A DNA stretch of 64,000 nucleotides, taken from the NCBI GenBank assembly GCA_023374045.1, contig CM041776.1:42414171-42478170 (forward strand), read 5' to 3'. Shown piece after piece: positions 20,201-32,424 of this stretch. The position numbers and the translations under genes are program-made. Source of the DNA: Limonium bicolor (Eukaryota > Streptophyta > Magnoliopsida > Caryophyllales > Plumbaginaceae). Below the pieces are notes generated by a model. The model was given only the letters and a program-made list of their open reading frames with translations, was not told where the DNA came from and ran no database searches. Every line of letters begins with the position of its first letter. Within the stretch, counting starts at the first letter, position 1.

Positions 20201-22677
20201 TATCTTAGGAAATACTCTTATATTATTCTAAAAATCACCAAATTTTACCCAAGGGTTATAATTAACATTGCTAACCCATATACTTTCGGTATTTGCTATT
20301 CCACCACTTATATTTATCCAAAGTGTCACAATGACATAATAACTATATATTATACATATATAGTTTATTTAAATTCCAAAATCAACCCAATAAATTCCTA
20401 AAAATTCCTAATAGCCCATGGGTGTTTATAATACCATTTTACACCCTTTAGTTTCGGTAATAACATATTTACCCCATATGTTATAAAAATGTTACAATTA
20501 AATACTTATCTTATTATAAAACCTTAAATATGTTATTTAACTTATCTAATTTGGTCCAAGCCTACCACATGGTCAAGGTTGACCTCCTTAATATTGCCTT
20601 GACCATTAATTTCCATATATCACGGTTTGTACCCCATATTTTTTAGAAATTACCATTTAACCCCAAAACTTTAGAAAATCTTATAATTTTTATTTTAAAT
20701 CCTTTTAACCTCAAACTTTCGGCTTTATTATTATATAGCCCCCAAATTTAATTTAATTATGGTTTATACCCCAATTCCTTGCGGTAATATATTTTTATTA
20801 CCTAAACTTAATTAAAACCTTATAAATACATAAATAAAATGGCCTAAAGTACATGGCCTTATTACAAACATTAGCTTATAAAATAAATTACACATAAATG
20901 CTCAAAAATGCTTTACACTCTCGGCCTCACCATATAGTTTTCCATATTTACCAATTTTCCACATAATGTCTTAAATTTGACAATTATGTTAATTAATTAC
21001 TTATATAAATTTACTAAACCATTCCTTAATCACCTAAGGTCAAAATAAGACCTTTTATACCTTGTTCACTCACGGCAATATTATACACATATGTATAAAC
21101 ACATATTAATATACCAAGTGAAGGTTTAAGTGATTTATACCTTATTTTTGCCAAGTTTAGGCATTGTTTGGCCACGGCTAGCTTAGGATAGTTTTTCCAC
21201 AGCTTCTTTCACATGTTTTCAAACAGCAATTAAGGCATGATTAGTCTCCAAACAATAGCTAACCATAAGAAGTGCTTAATGTATATTTTCAAGGTAAAAT
21301 TTACCTTAGAATACCAAGGCAAGCAAAGGTGGTCTTCGGCCTATTTTTACAGAAGATAAAGAGCATCAAAAGAGCTACTAAACCAAGGCTTAAAACCAGT
21401 ATAACTCAGATTAGAAGATGGCTAATTTTCACCTTGATTAAAATGCCAAAAATGGTGTTTTTGGCATGGATTTGGCTATTCCTTGAAGCTCTTGATATAC
21501 CAACTGAATAAGTATGTTAGGAAGAAGATTATAAGCCTAGGAAATCAAACTTTCCAATCGGAAATGAAAGGAATGAAGAGATAAGTGCTTAAAGCACATT
21601 TTTACCTTAAAAGATCAAGATTAGAACTTCCCTTCTTCTTCCCTTGTTACAGCCGAGAATTACCCTTCTTTTAACCTCCAAAACAAGCTAGGAACATGGA
21701 TAGAAATGGTTGATGTTTAGCTCCATGGAAAGAGGAAAGAAAAGTGAAGAGAATGAACATAAAATGGCTTAATAAGCTTACCTAGATCAATTGGTGTTCT
21801 CCTCTGAGTTTGGTGTGTTCCCACGGTAATGGAGGAGAAAAATAGAGGATGGAGGCTGAAGAAATCGGCTGGGAAGGAGGTAATGAGAGGAAAGAGAAAG
21901 AATTAAGCTTATAAGATAAAGTTTACTTACTTTAGTAAATAGTCATAGATGACTCATTGGTAGATATTTTAGGTTGCTTAATGGGTGGGTATGACAGCCT
22001 AAAGAGGTTGGCAATGGGTGGTTTGGTCAATGGATGACATTTGACCATGGTTAAAGTTAAGTAATTAAATGTTATTTTGGGTACTATTCACCCAAAATCA
22101 CCCATTTTGATTTTATTTTTAAACTTTGATTTAGACTTTATAATATAGTCTATCATGTCACATTAATGATATAAAGAATGTAATCTAGTGTTTAAAGTGA
22201 CAAAAAGTCAATATCTTAGAGCTCATACACAAAAACGTGTTTTAAGGTGTTTTAGTGCACATTTTGTGTCACAAGGTGTTTCTGAGCTTAGTTTTCTTTG
22301 AGAATGGTTTCATTGTGTTCCTTACATGATAATTGATCTTAGGAACCCAATTTATATCAAATAGAGGTCATAAGACCTTTAAGGTTTCTTAGAGCACATT
22401 TTTGCCCTACTTGACCTTTAAGCATGTTAATGCTTGTTCTTTGTGTTGGAGTGTTGTCCAACGATTGTAGTATGTTCCTCTATGTGTTAATATGCTTAGA
22501 CAAAATTTTAGGTCCTAAGAAGTTCATTTGGGTATGTATTTACCCTAAACAGTCAAAGGATGCAATATCTTGCTTTGTGTTGACCATTATTGTTCTCAAT
22601 TGACTTTTAAGGCATGTTTAGGCCTTAATTAATGTATTAAATGTTTAATCCATGTTTTATTAGTTTGGGGTATTTCA
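17280..22677 (-). repeat. left LTR of element A (3' LTR, about 5.4 kb)
   Basis: Begins TGTAACACCCC and ends GGGGTATTTCA on +. Very AT-rich through 19000-21200. By eye it differs from its partner by roughly one change per 60-100 bp with small indels (for example ATATGTATATATT added near 28990). The terminal 130 bp (GCAGCGG, TCGCCCATGC) resembles the ends of the B and C LTRs. The 79-codon antisense frame at 21272-21511 recurs only because the LTR is duplicated. No gene seen. Confidence 0.92.
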
Positions 22678-22695
22678 ATCTACCCCCTTAAAAAG
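22678..22695 (-). promoter_or_regulatory. polypurine tract of element A
   Basis: On the - strand TTTTTAAGGGGGTAGAT directly before the LTR start TGAAATACC. Followed on + by the inverted CTTCGTCCCGAAG, also typical next to this tract in Tekay elements. Confidence 0.8.
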
Positions 22696-23286
22696 ACTTC
22701 GTCCCGAAGTCGCTTAATCAAATAGGTGTTTTAATAACTACCCATATAACCATAATGTATATCTATGTGATATATCATTTACACACATCGTATTGTGCTT
22801 ATACAGCACAGCCCTCATCTGTGGCGTTAATTCAATCATATATGGATATAGGTGATCCATCAGCACCATTATTTCCTATCAATTCTACAAACCCTGACAA
22901 CCTCCCCGAGGTGTCCATAACATACCATCCTTCCACATTCCATATCTAATGATTCATTTTGTATCTAGGCGATACCATATGTAATCATTCTACAAGGTAA
23001 TATAAATATATATATCACAAGTATCATTAAAAGGTATTACACACATGGGTGTAAACACAACATCAAGCAAGTATCTCGTAGGATACATACATACAAGTGC
23101 ACATTACACACAACAAATCAACAACGTACGCCCCGCGTACCACCAATTCACTGTATGACCTGCATACGAAACAACACAAACAAACAAACCTCGTATGCCC
23201 CACATACCACAAACTACTGTATGCCCCGCATACGAAACAATAAAACTTAGTGCACACACGTGCACAGCCAAGAGGCTCTTCCCCCC
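22696..23286 (-). other. 3' untranslated internal region of element A
   Basis: Non-coding, AC-rich, between the pol-tail stop codon and the polypurine tract. It holds a four-unit hairpin array at 23126-23233 and, at 23276-23296, a second polypurine-like motif. Open frames here are short and unlike any protein I know. Confidence 0.6.
23126..23233. repeat. array of four GTAYG-hairpins in A's 3' region
   Basis: Four 15-base inverted repeats start at 23126, 23153, 23193 and 23219: GTACGCCCCGCGTAC, GTATGACCTGCATAC, GTATGCCCCACATAC and GTATGCCCCGCATAC. Stems change in a paired way (C-G to T-A at the same stem position), and units are separated by CAA-rich spacers. Confidence 0.75.
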
Positions 23287-23296
23287 TTAAAAAGGG
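23276..23296 (-). promoter_or_regulatory. second polypurine-like motif after the pol remnant stop in A
   Basis: On - it reads TTTTTAAGGGGGGAAGAG, overlapping the stop codon of the pol remnant. The same motif follows the pol stop in element C (44084-44103). It shares TTTAAGGGGG with the LTR-proximal tract. Confidence 0.55.
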
Positions 23297-23400
23297 TTAC
23301 GCCCCCGTACCCCACAAGTATACAACAGCCGCTCAACAAGGAGCGCTGGATACTTGGCTCTCATAGAGTTCTCCAACTCGTGGATTATCCTTATATCAGA
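23287..23400 (-). pseudogene. chromodomain-tail remnant of pol in element A
   Basis: HELENSMRAKYPALL then a short extension to a stop. It aligns with the end of the integrase chromodomain-type tail in element C ([15 protein letters not shown]). Nothing recognisable from pol lies upstream. It shows that A descends from a complete element by deletion or replacement of most of pol. Confidence 0.65.
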
Positions 23401-25458
23401 GAGACTGGTATGACTCTAGCCCTTCCGGGCTCCACAACACATAAAGGGTGAGGCACTAATCTGTTTATGCTCTCTCCCGAATTTGTTCTAATGGGCCCAC
23501 TCGCTCCGTATTGAGATGCAGACCCATGAACATAGGCTCAGTTTGCCTCTTTTCATTGTCGTGTATCCTCTCGTTTGGATCACTAGCATAAATGTGTGTG
23601 TCTTCTCTCACTAATATTCAGCTTGAGGTGAAATATGACATTGGCTATTGTTAGTACTTAGTGCTCTTTGCACTAGTCTTTGTAATACTGAGACGTACTA
23701 GCCTACATGTCCACGGAGATAAAGCTTGTCATCCGTGTCTCCAGGTGGTTTTGTTCCGGAGTAACACACTGTTGTAGTTCTTTGATACTCACTTCGTTTT
23801 GATATCCATTTCATCTTCCCGTATTCCCACTAGATTAATAACTGCACAAGTGCAATACCAAAACACTCAGTCCTACAGAGTGCAGAGGCGTAAACCCTCA
23901 GCAGTTAATATCTAATGAGTCAAACAGATAAGATGAACCAATTATCATGTGAGTTGTACATTTCAAGTCCGTTAGTTATCATAACGTTGTTCCTTGCTTA
24001 AGGTATCTGCTAGTATATTAGCTTTGTCTCTCATCATTGCGTAGTCACGCGTTTATGTTCACATCATCTGGTAGGTTCCTCTAGATTGCAAAAATTTGCT
24101 CGATCCTTATGAGGGTTCTACATATTATTCGTCCATAATGGGTTTTCATGTTTCTATCCTTGTCATTCACATTCTCATTGTATACTGTCTGCTACTCTGT
24201 GTTGAAGGTTCTTGATTTCTCTAGCCCGTTGGTTTAACTGCGGCTCGTCTCGTCCATCTTCGAGGTAATCTGCGTCACTGTCCTTATTACGGAGTTGACT
24301 ACTTTGTGTTCCTAACACTACTTGTCTACATACATGGGGCACCATACTGATTACTACTTACCCCTACTATAAATAAGTCTGTCAGGCCCACATGCTCCTA
24401 TCGGAGTGCGGTCCGTCCCATGCCTCGTTTAGTAAACTGGTAATGTCTGTCACACGGTTTATTGTGAAGTAGTGTCAATCTCCCTTTATGGATGCTTTTA
24501 GTTGTTTATTATTCCTGTTATTGGTTCTTGTTGTAAGTGCTATTGCCCTAGTGGCATGGTGTAAGTAAAATTCGTGCTATATTTAGCAAAATTGGTTCTC
24601 TTATCTCGATCTCATTGAGTACAACACATATTCCTTTTCTCCCTGTTCAATCATGATCACATCTCATCCATAGTTCGTATTTGTTCCCTCATCCGTTTAA
24701 CTAGATATATTGCAGATTGCATAATAGCTAGAGCAACTTGGCTCTTCACTTCCCAACCATCCTCACTGACGGTGGTGCATCTACAAAGGGTATGCTTGTC
24801 CATAAGGACTAAATATTCATCACTATTAGTGATTAGCATTAAATGCGGGTATACACTTATGGTATTTGGCTAATAAGCCATGTCTGAAAATTCTCGAACA
24901 ATCAAACTGGTGTGGTTTACAATCAGTGGCTATATAGTTTCTTCAGTTGCAGTGGTTGGACTAACGGTCTTTCCGAGGTTTCACAGATTTCTAATCTTAA
25001 GGTTTGTATGAAAAAGTATGAAAATTTTGGTATAAAATAAGAGATTAAAATTTAGTGGTAGTTGTAGTTGCAGTTGCGGCACTTGCTGTGGCAAGTGCGC
25101 GAGGCAGATGGAAATTTCAGTGGTTTGATTGTCATAGCGCTTGCAATAGCAAGTGCGCCATGCAGGTGGAAATATTAGTCCAGTAATTACCGGTCTCAGT
25201 ACTCTTCCGTCGTTGAGTATGGGCTACATGATAATGTAAGCATTAACATTCTGTTCATATATATATCTGATCCGTCAAGATTTCAAGGTTACTGGTATCG
25301 AGTCCACATAACTAGTCTCAAAAGTCATACACAAAAGGCGAGTGGTCACTAACACACCCCCACATATTTACAGCGTATATCTGCCTAATATCCAAGGCTA
25401 AGTACATAACAAGGTAAGAAAAAGTCTTCCACCAGCGGTCTCACGGAGTTCAGGGTAC
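23401..25458 (-). other. unrecognised 2-kb internal segment of element A
   Basis: Between the pol tail and gag. Moderately mixed composition, many stops in all frames; the longest - strand frame (24657-24839, 60 codons) matches nothing I know. No AlkB, protease or RT motif is visible. A 58-bp near-tandem duplication with hairpins lies at 25079-25156. Probably replacement sequence or decayed pol. Confidence 0.45.
25079..25156. repeat. two-copy repeat with GC(A/G)CTTGC-GCAAGTGC hairpins
   Basis: GCACTTGC-TGTG-GCAAGTGC at 25079-25098 and GCGCTTGC-AATA-GCAAGTGC at 25137-25156, each followed by GAGGCAGATGGAAAT or CATGCAGGTGGAAAT. The second stem keeps pairing through a G-U (or G-T) pair. Located about 300 bp downstream of gag. 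Confidence 0.65.
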
Positions 25459-26783
25459 TCATGCCCTATCGACTCCCTTGCCTCTCTGGGCTCCAGCATC
25501 AGTAGATGTCTGGCCCTCCTGACTGCCTCGCGGTACTCCAGATCCTCCAGCTGAGGTCTTCTGAGTATTCTTTGGTGGCCTGTAGTTACGGCCCTCAGGG
25601 TTCATCCAACACTCGAACTCCCGGTGGCCCTCTTTCTTACAGTACTGGCACTCTACTTTGCGGCCACTACAGTCGACCCCAGGATGATCCTTCCCAAAAC
25701 GCTTGCAATAGAAATGGCGCTGGGGCTGTCCGGTGCCTAATGGTAGCATTTAGTTTAAGTTAATAGCTATGTAGGTAACATGGCTAAGGTTACAATTTAA
25801 TTAAGAGGAAGGTGTTCTCACCCTTAGGAGGTGCATATCTCAAAGGCTGAGCATCTATAGCTGGGCCGGTCAACCGAAGGACGGGCTCTTTCCCCTTTGC
25901 TCCCTGGTGACCCTACTGCCCTTTCTTCTGGAAGAATTTATTTCCCTTCTTCTGGCTATCGCCTGAAGATGCTCCTCCACCCTCAGACTCTCCCTCTGGG
26001 TTCTTTCTCTTCTTGGTCCCGAGAGTCTCTTCCCGAGTTTGGAGCATTAGCTCCGTCCTCGAGGCAGCGTCATAACACTCCTGGAATCTCATTGATAAGT
26101 TCTCACAAAGTTAATCGGTAATGTAGTAAGTAAAGAATTTATGGCTTTCATGTTTATACCTGGATAGTAGAATAGAAGGTAGCACCCATCGCCATCTGGA
26201 TGCGAAACAACAATCCCCCCCGGAACTTCTCGACCTTCACGGTCTCTGAGTAATCAACTCCGGAATGAAGTCCAGCAGACCAATGAATCGAGCGTAGTAC
26301 TCATCCACGGTCAGACCTCCCTGGGAGAGTGTCTCGAACTCTCGGCGCTTCTTCTGCTTGAGATGTGCCGGGTAGTACATCCCCCTCAGCAACTCAACGA
26401 AGGCAGCCCACGAAAAGTCGGGCGTAGCCAGGTGATGGTCCTTGACCAACCTCCACCAAGTGCTGGCTGCATCCTTCAGGTGGAAAGCAGCAATGACGAC
26501 CTTCTTGTCGGCAGTACTTGCAAAGCTTCGTAGGCCTTCTCATGTTCTACAATGAAACGCTCTAAGGCTACGGGGTCGGCTCCCCTAAATAAGTAGGTGG
26601 TCGGGTCTCGGTAACTGACTTCAGCCAGTTCGTTTCCCTGGGTTGTGGCGGGTGGGCTGGTGTTCCACCAATTTGAGTACCAAGCTGTGCGAGAACGGCA
26701 GCAATCGTCTCTGCAACTCCTGGAATCACGGGGTCACCGCCTCTACCTCTACCGGTACCACGCCCTCTAGTTCCCCCAGACAT
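25459..26783 (-). pseudogene. gag of element A with two predicted introns, frameshifted
   Basis: Start at 26783 (MSGGTRGRGTGRGRGG, an RG-rich N-terminus). The capsid part continues to 26160 with two frame changes (landmarks PDFSWAAFVELLRGMYYP, FETLSQGGLTVDEYYARF). Predicted introns at 26081-26159 (GTATAA...CCAG) and 25737-25821 (GTGAGA...TTAG). The middle exon starts with ECYDAASRTEL and is Lys/Glu/Gly-rich. The last exon holds two zinc knuckles, one around KDHPGVDC and one CQYCKKEGHREFEC. Introns at the same places occur in B and C. Structural protein of the particle, able to bind element RNA; probably inactive here. Confidence 0.8.
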
Positions 26784-26999
26784 CTGTAGTACAGTATGTC
26801 AAATAAATACTCGGTAATTTACCGTACACAACCAGTAGATATTGAATTGCCTTTAAGGCTAATACATCACGCAATTTGCGTTACCAAACACAATAACTTT
26901 TAAGACGAGTCGTCTCGTACCTCACAAACGTTTCCCGTAATTTCCCAAGTCCTAAGCTCACTGTCTTAACCTAGTGTCTCGTCATCAGAGCGGTACTCC

Positions 27000-27011
27000 G
27001 CTCTGATACCT
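27000..27011 (-). promoter_or_regulatory. primer-binding site of element A, tRNA-iMet type, in a hairpin
   Basis: On - AGGTATCAGAGC, one mismatch from TGGTATCAGAGC, which pairs with initiator tRNA-Met. It overlaps an inverted repeat ATCAGAGCGG-AGTA-CCGCTCTGAT (26984-27007 region) that could fold the site into a 10-bp stem. Confidence 0.8.
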
Positions 27012-27015
27012 CTTT

Positions 27016-30000
27016 TGTAACACCCCTCTTCATAAACACGTAATAATCCCTCACTTAGCAATAAATAAAACGTCTTACAGCGGATGATAAATAACAACAT
27101 TAATACTCACTCGGGTGTCACCTGCCATTACTCGCCCATGCGAGTAACGAAGCATAACTATATCCAACAACCAAAATAAATAAACTGCTAACCGCTGTGA
27201 TAACGAGATAACTCCTATACATCATACTAAGTCCATAAACCATAAACGTCGACAAGTGAGTGTCTACCCAATCCCAAATATACATAACGTACCATAATAC
27301 AAACCACAGTCTAACATTGTTATACAAATAAACTCCATGTGCGGTAATTAAAATAAACTCAATCTACCCTGATCCCGCACTTCGGCTTCGGCGATAATCA
27401 ACAACCTGCACAATGAGTGTAGTCTCAGCGATAAACGCTGAGTATGCCGGGCCTGGACCCTATTGGTCACTTAGTCATTTTAACCATCTTATTATTAGAT
27501 TGGTTTCATGCTTTACCATTTTACAGATATAATCAATACTGTAATAGACATACATAAAAACATAACCATCCATCCAATCAATACAGTCATTACATATCAC
27601 ATACAACAGTTGTATAATCGAACATATCGAAATAATTGCAGTATAATGTACAATGTACAATCGCCGTAGCGAACGGTTTCTATATTTAATTTACCTTGGC
27701 CTTCAAGGCCCCATCCATCCAAACCATGTTTAATTATTTATTTACCAGTTGGGCGTCAAGTTAGGACAACCCGATAACAACCTCACCATGGACAGTAGTC
27801 CTCCCGTACACACAAAGGTGCTCATTTCGCCAGAGGTCCGGAGGCCCCTGACTATTCACTTTGCCTCGTAAGGCGTCCATATAAAGGCCATAGCCACCTG
27901 ACCCACGATCCAAATAGGGCTCGTTGGGTATATACCTGGAGCGGAAACTGATCGGGAACCCCTCAGTGATCACAAATGTGCAACCAGGTAGTTCGTAAAC
28001 TACACTGGATTCCTCACCTCAACTCATACCATCTCTCTCTCATAATGTTTAAGATATGCTCTTAGTCTTATGGAGAATACAATTTATTGATTAGCTGCCC
28101 AATGGGTCTCGCACATACCTATAAGTAATCTAGGTTATATTCATGTTCGAGATCCATGCTCTAGAGACCGACAATGTCTGACTCGTTCCTAAGTGTTTTA
28201 CTTAGGTTACCATATACTTAATATTAATACTAATGGTATTATATCAACATGTCATGTCATCATTAAACGCATATGTATGTTTATATAAGTTGATCTATAG
28301 TCGACGTAGTGTTAGTCCCGTAGGACGCTCATGCATAAATAATTAATGCAGTAACACGCATAATCACATACATGTATCCACACACAAACACACAAGTTAT
28401 ATCAACCAAATCCGAGCCAAAGGAATTCCTTAGGACAACCCGGATCAAACCCCTTTACATACCGTACACCTTAGACCAAGGATGCGCAGTGTAGACCACT
28501 AGCTCGTCAAGCGCCTTCGTCTGAAGTATTATCTAAACGGTAATAAAACTACAAGTCAGTCTCCATGACTAACTAAATCCGGTATTTCCGAATAACAAGT
28601 AACCCCGACAGTTCATCCCCGGATTTCTACAGTTAAATGTTACGGGTTTCTCTAAACCAGTCGGCTTTGTTACTAAAACTCGTAGGTCGTAATGTTTCGA
28701 CTGTTGAGTTTAATCCATTATATTTCTTTAATCTTATCCATCATTGAATTTAGGTATATAACCTATAGTTGCATGTATGCATGCATTATTTATTATATTG
28801 TATTATTTGTCCACCATCCATTATAATACTTTGTATTACATAATCCATTAATCTTGTAATAATTATATTTGAATTCAAAAACTTATAACTTATTGTTTAT
28901 AAACTATTTTCATATAATAACCTCCACCATTATATTATATGGTCTCCAACCATAATATATATCCATCCTTATATACATTATTCTCGCATATGTATATATT
29001 TACCAATATAGGTAAGTTTCATGAGTTGTAAAACTCTTATATTATATGTTACATTTTATCATCTTATATTAGATGATAATTCCCATTATTTGTAATATAC
29101 TATACAACTTATATTAAGATTATTATCCTAATATTATGTAACATCTTTATGTTGTATAATTACAACTTCTAAGGTTTATTCAATATATACCTTAGTTTAT
29201 AAATCTTATTTATTTATAGTTTGTCACATTATTTAATGTGAATATCCTTACTTATATTAATTCCATCTAAACACCTTAATACCATATAATTGTTATAACA
29301 TTTATAACATTGTAGACCATAGTCTAAAATTCATTTTCCAACTCTTATTAATTCAGTACAGCACTTTATTTTATTTTAATTTCATTTTGACCACATAACA
29401 TTATGTAATGTTATACCTTATACTAATATCTTATAATATGATATTTTTTTGTTTCCTTTAACTTATAACCTATAGTTTTTATACAAAACTACATTTAATG
29501 CCGCATAGGCATATACATTTAAACCTTATTCTTTTCCATAACCCATAGTTTTCTTTATTTACAAAATCACCCCATAATTTATACCATGTTATATATACCA
29601 TATAATATAACATTTTTAACTTATAAAAAAGGTATAACCTATGGTTATTTTATAAAATAACCGAACAGATTTTTAATCTGTTTCAATTTATTTCCAGCCC
29701 CTTTAACTTTCCAAATTTATAAATTTGACCACATATATAATGTTATGTCATATATATCATATATTATAACATTTTAAACCTTAATATTAATATAACCTAT
29801 AGTTATATAATATTTAAATTGCGAACAGACCCCTTGTCTATTCTTAATTATTTTTCAACCCACCAACCTTCTATAATCACAATGTGACCCACTTTATAAC
29901 ATATAGTTTTATAATATCATTAAAACTATATATTATACATATATCTTAGGAAATACTCTTATATTATTCTAAAAATCACCAAATTTTACCCAAGGGTTAT

Positions 30001-32419
30001 AATTAACATTACTAACCCATATACTTTCGGTATTTGCTATTCCACCACTTATATTTATCCAAAGTGTCACAATGACATAATAACTATATATTATACATAT
30101 ATAGTTTATTTAAATTCCAAAATCAACCCAATAAATTCCTAAAAATTCCTAATAGCCCATGGGTGTTTATAATACCATTTTACACCCTTTAGTTTTGGTA
30201 ATAACATATTTACCCCATATGTTATAAAAATGTTACAATTAAATACTTATCTTATTATAAAACCTTAAATAGGTTATTTAACTTATCTAATTTGGTCAAA
30301 GCCTACCACATGGTCAAGGTTGACCTCCTTAATATTGCCTTGACCATTAATTTCCATATATCACGGTTTGTACCCCATATTTTTTAGAAATTACCATTTA
30401 ACCCCAAAACTTTATAAAATCTTATAATTTTTATTTTAAATCCTTTTAACCTCAAACTTTCGGCTTTATTATTATATAGCCCCCAAATTTAATTTAATTA
30501 TGGTTTATACCCCAATTCCTTGCGGTAATATATTTTTATTACCTAAACTTAATTAAAACCTTATAAATACATAAATAAAATGGCCTAAAGCATGGCCTTA
30601 TTACAAACATTAGCTTATAAAATAAATTACACATAAATGCTCAAAAATGCTTTAAACTCTCGGCCTCACCATATAGTTTTCCATATTTACCAATTTTCCA
30701 CATAATGTCTTAAATTTGACAATTATGTTAATTAATTACTTATATAAATTTACTAAACCATTCCTTAATCACCTAAGGTCAAAATAAGACCTTTTATACC
30801 TTGTTCACTCACGGCAATATTATACACATATGTATAAACACATATTAATATACCAAGTGAAGGTTTAAGTGATTTATACCTTATTTTTGCCAAGTTTAGG
30901 CCTTGTTTGGCCACGGCTAGCTTAGGATAGTTTTTTCCACAGCTTCTTTTACATGTTTTCAAACAGCAATTAAGGCATGATTAGTCTCCAAAAAAGAGCT
31001 AACCATAAGAAGTGTTTAATGTATATTTTCAAGGTAAAATTTACCTTAGAATACCAAGGCAAGCAAAGGTGGTCTTCGGCCTATTTTTACAGAAGATAAA
31101 GAGCATCAAAAGAGCTACTAAACCAAGGCTTAAAACCAGTATAACTCAGATTAGAAGATGGCTAATTTTCACCTTGATTAAAATGCCAAAAATGGTGTTT
31201 TTGGCATGGATTTGGCTATTCCTTGAAGATCTTGATATACCAACTGAATAAGTATGTTAGGAAGAAGATTATAAGCCTAGGAAATCAAACTTTCCAATCA
31301 GAAATGAAAGGAATGAAGAGATAAGTGCTTAAAGCACATTTTTACCTTAAAAGATCAAGATTAGAACTTCCCTTATTCTTCCCTTGTTACAGCCGAGAAT
31401 TACCCTTATTTTAACCTCCGAAACAAGCTAGGAAAATGGATGGAAATGGTTGATGTTTAGCTCCATGGAAAGAGGAAAGAAAAGTGAAGAGAATGAACAT
31501 AAAATGGCTTAATAAGCTTACCTAGATCATTTGGTGTTCTCCTCTGAGTTTGGTGTGTTCCCACGGTAATGGAGGAGCAAAAGAGAGGATGGAGGCAGAA
31601 GAAATCAGCTGGGAAGGAGGTAATGAGAGGAAAGAGAAAGAATTAAGCTTATAAGATAAAGTTTACTTACTTTAATAAATAGTCATAGATGACTCATTGG
31701 TAGATATTTTAGGTTGCTTAATGGGTGGGTATGACAGCCTAAAGAGGTCGGCAATGGGTGGTTTGTTCAATGGATGACATTTGACCATGGTTAAAGTTAA
31801 GTAATTAAATGTTATTTTGGGTACTATTCACCCAAAATCACCCATTTTGATTTTATTTTTAAACTTTGATTTAGACTTTATAATATAGTCTATCATGTCA
31901 CATTAATGATATAAAGAATGTAATCTAGTCTTTAAAGTGACAAAAAGTCAATATCTTAGAGCTCATACACAAAACGTGCTTTAAGGTGTTTTAGTGCACA
32001 TTTTGTGTCACAAGGGTTTCTGAGCTTAGTTTTTTTGATGGTTTCATTGTGTTCCTTACATGATAATTGATCTTAGGAACCCAATTTTATATTAAATAGA
32101 GGTCATAAGACCTTTAAGGTTTCTTAGAGCACATTTTTGCCCTACTTGACCTTTAAGCATGTTAATGCTTGTTCTTTGTGTTTAAGTGTTTTCCAACGAT
32201 TGTAGTATGTTCCTTTATGTGTTAATATGCTAAGGACAAAATTTTAGGTCCTAAGAAGTTCATTTGGGTATGTATTTACCCTAAACAGTCAAAGGATGCA
32301 ATATCTTGCTTTGTGTTGTGTTGACCATTGTTGTTCTCAATTGACTTTTAAGGCATGTTTAGGCCTTAATTAATGTGATTAGATGTTTAATCCATGTTTT
32401 ATTAGTTTAGGGTATTTCA
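27016..32419 (-). repeat. right LTR of element A (5' LTR, about 5.4 kb)
   Basis: Direct repeat of 17280-22677 with the same ends. Contains only sequence shared with its partner; open frames inside (27118-31251) are antisense or low-complexity and recur in the left LTR. Confidence 0.92.
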
Positions 32420-32424
32420 CATGC
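32420..32424. repeat. target-site duplication of element A, right copy (CATGC)
   Basis: Exact match to 17275-17279. Confidence 0.9.

Larger units (their letters stand above)
17280..32419 (-). mobile_element. Element A: 15.1-kb non-autonomous Tekay-like element with 5.4-kb LTRs
   Basis: Two long, closely similar direct LTRs (17280-22677, 27016-32419), flanked by CATGC duplications. On the - strand the LTR starts TGAAATACCCC and ends GTTACA. The internal region (22678-27015) has a polypurine tract, a short chromodomain-tail remnant, about 2 kb of unrecognised sequence and an intron-bearing gag; RT, RNase H, integrase core and AlkB are absent. It moved recently relative to B, presumably with enzymes from a relative. 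More than 70 percent of the element is LTR. Confidence 0.92.

Noticed and set aside
24657..24839. 60-codon - strand frame in A as part of pol or AlkB
   Set aside because: No catalytic motif of RT, RNase H, integrase or AlkB could be found.
21272..31251. Identical-looking 79-codon + strand frames at 21272-21511 and 31012-31251
   Set aside because: They are one sequence present twice because it lies in the two LTRs of element A; antisense to the element, no domain.
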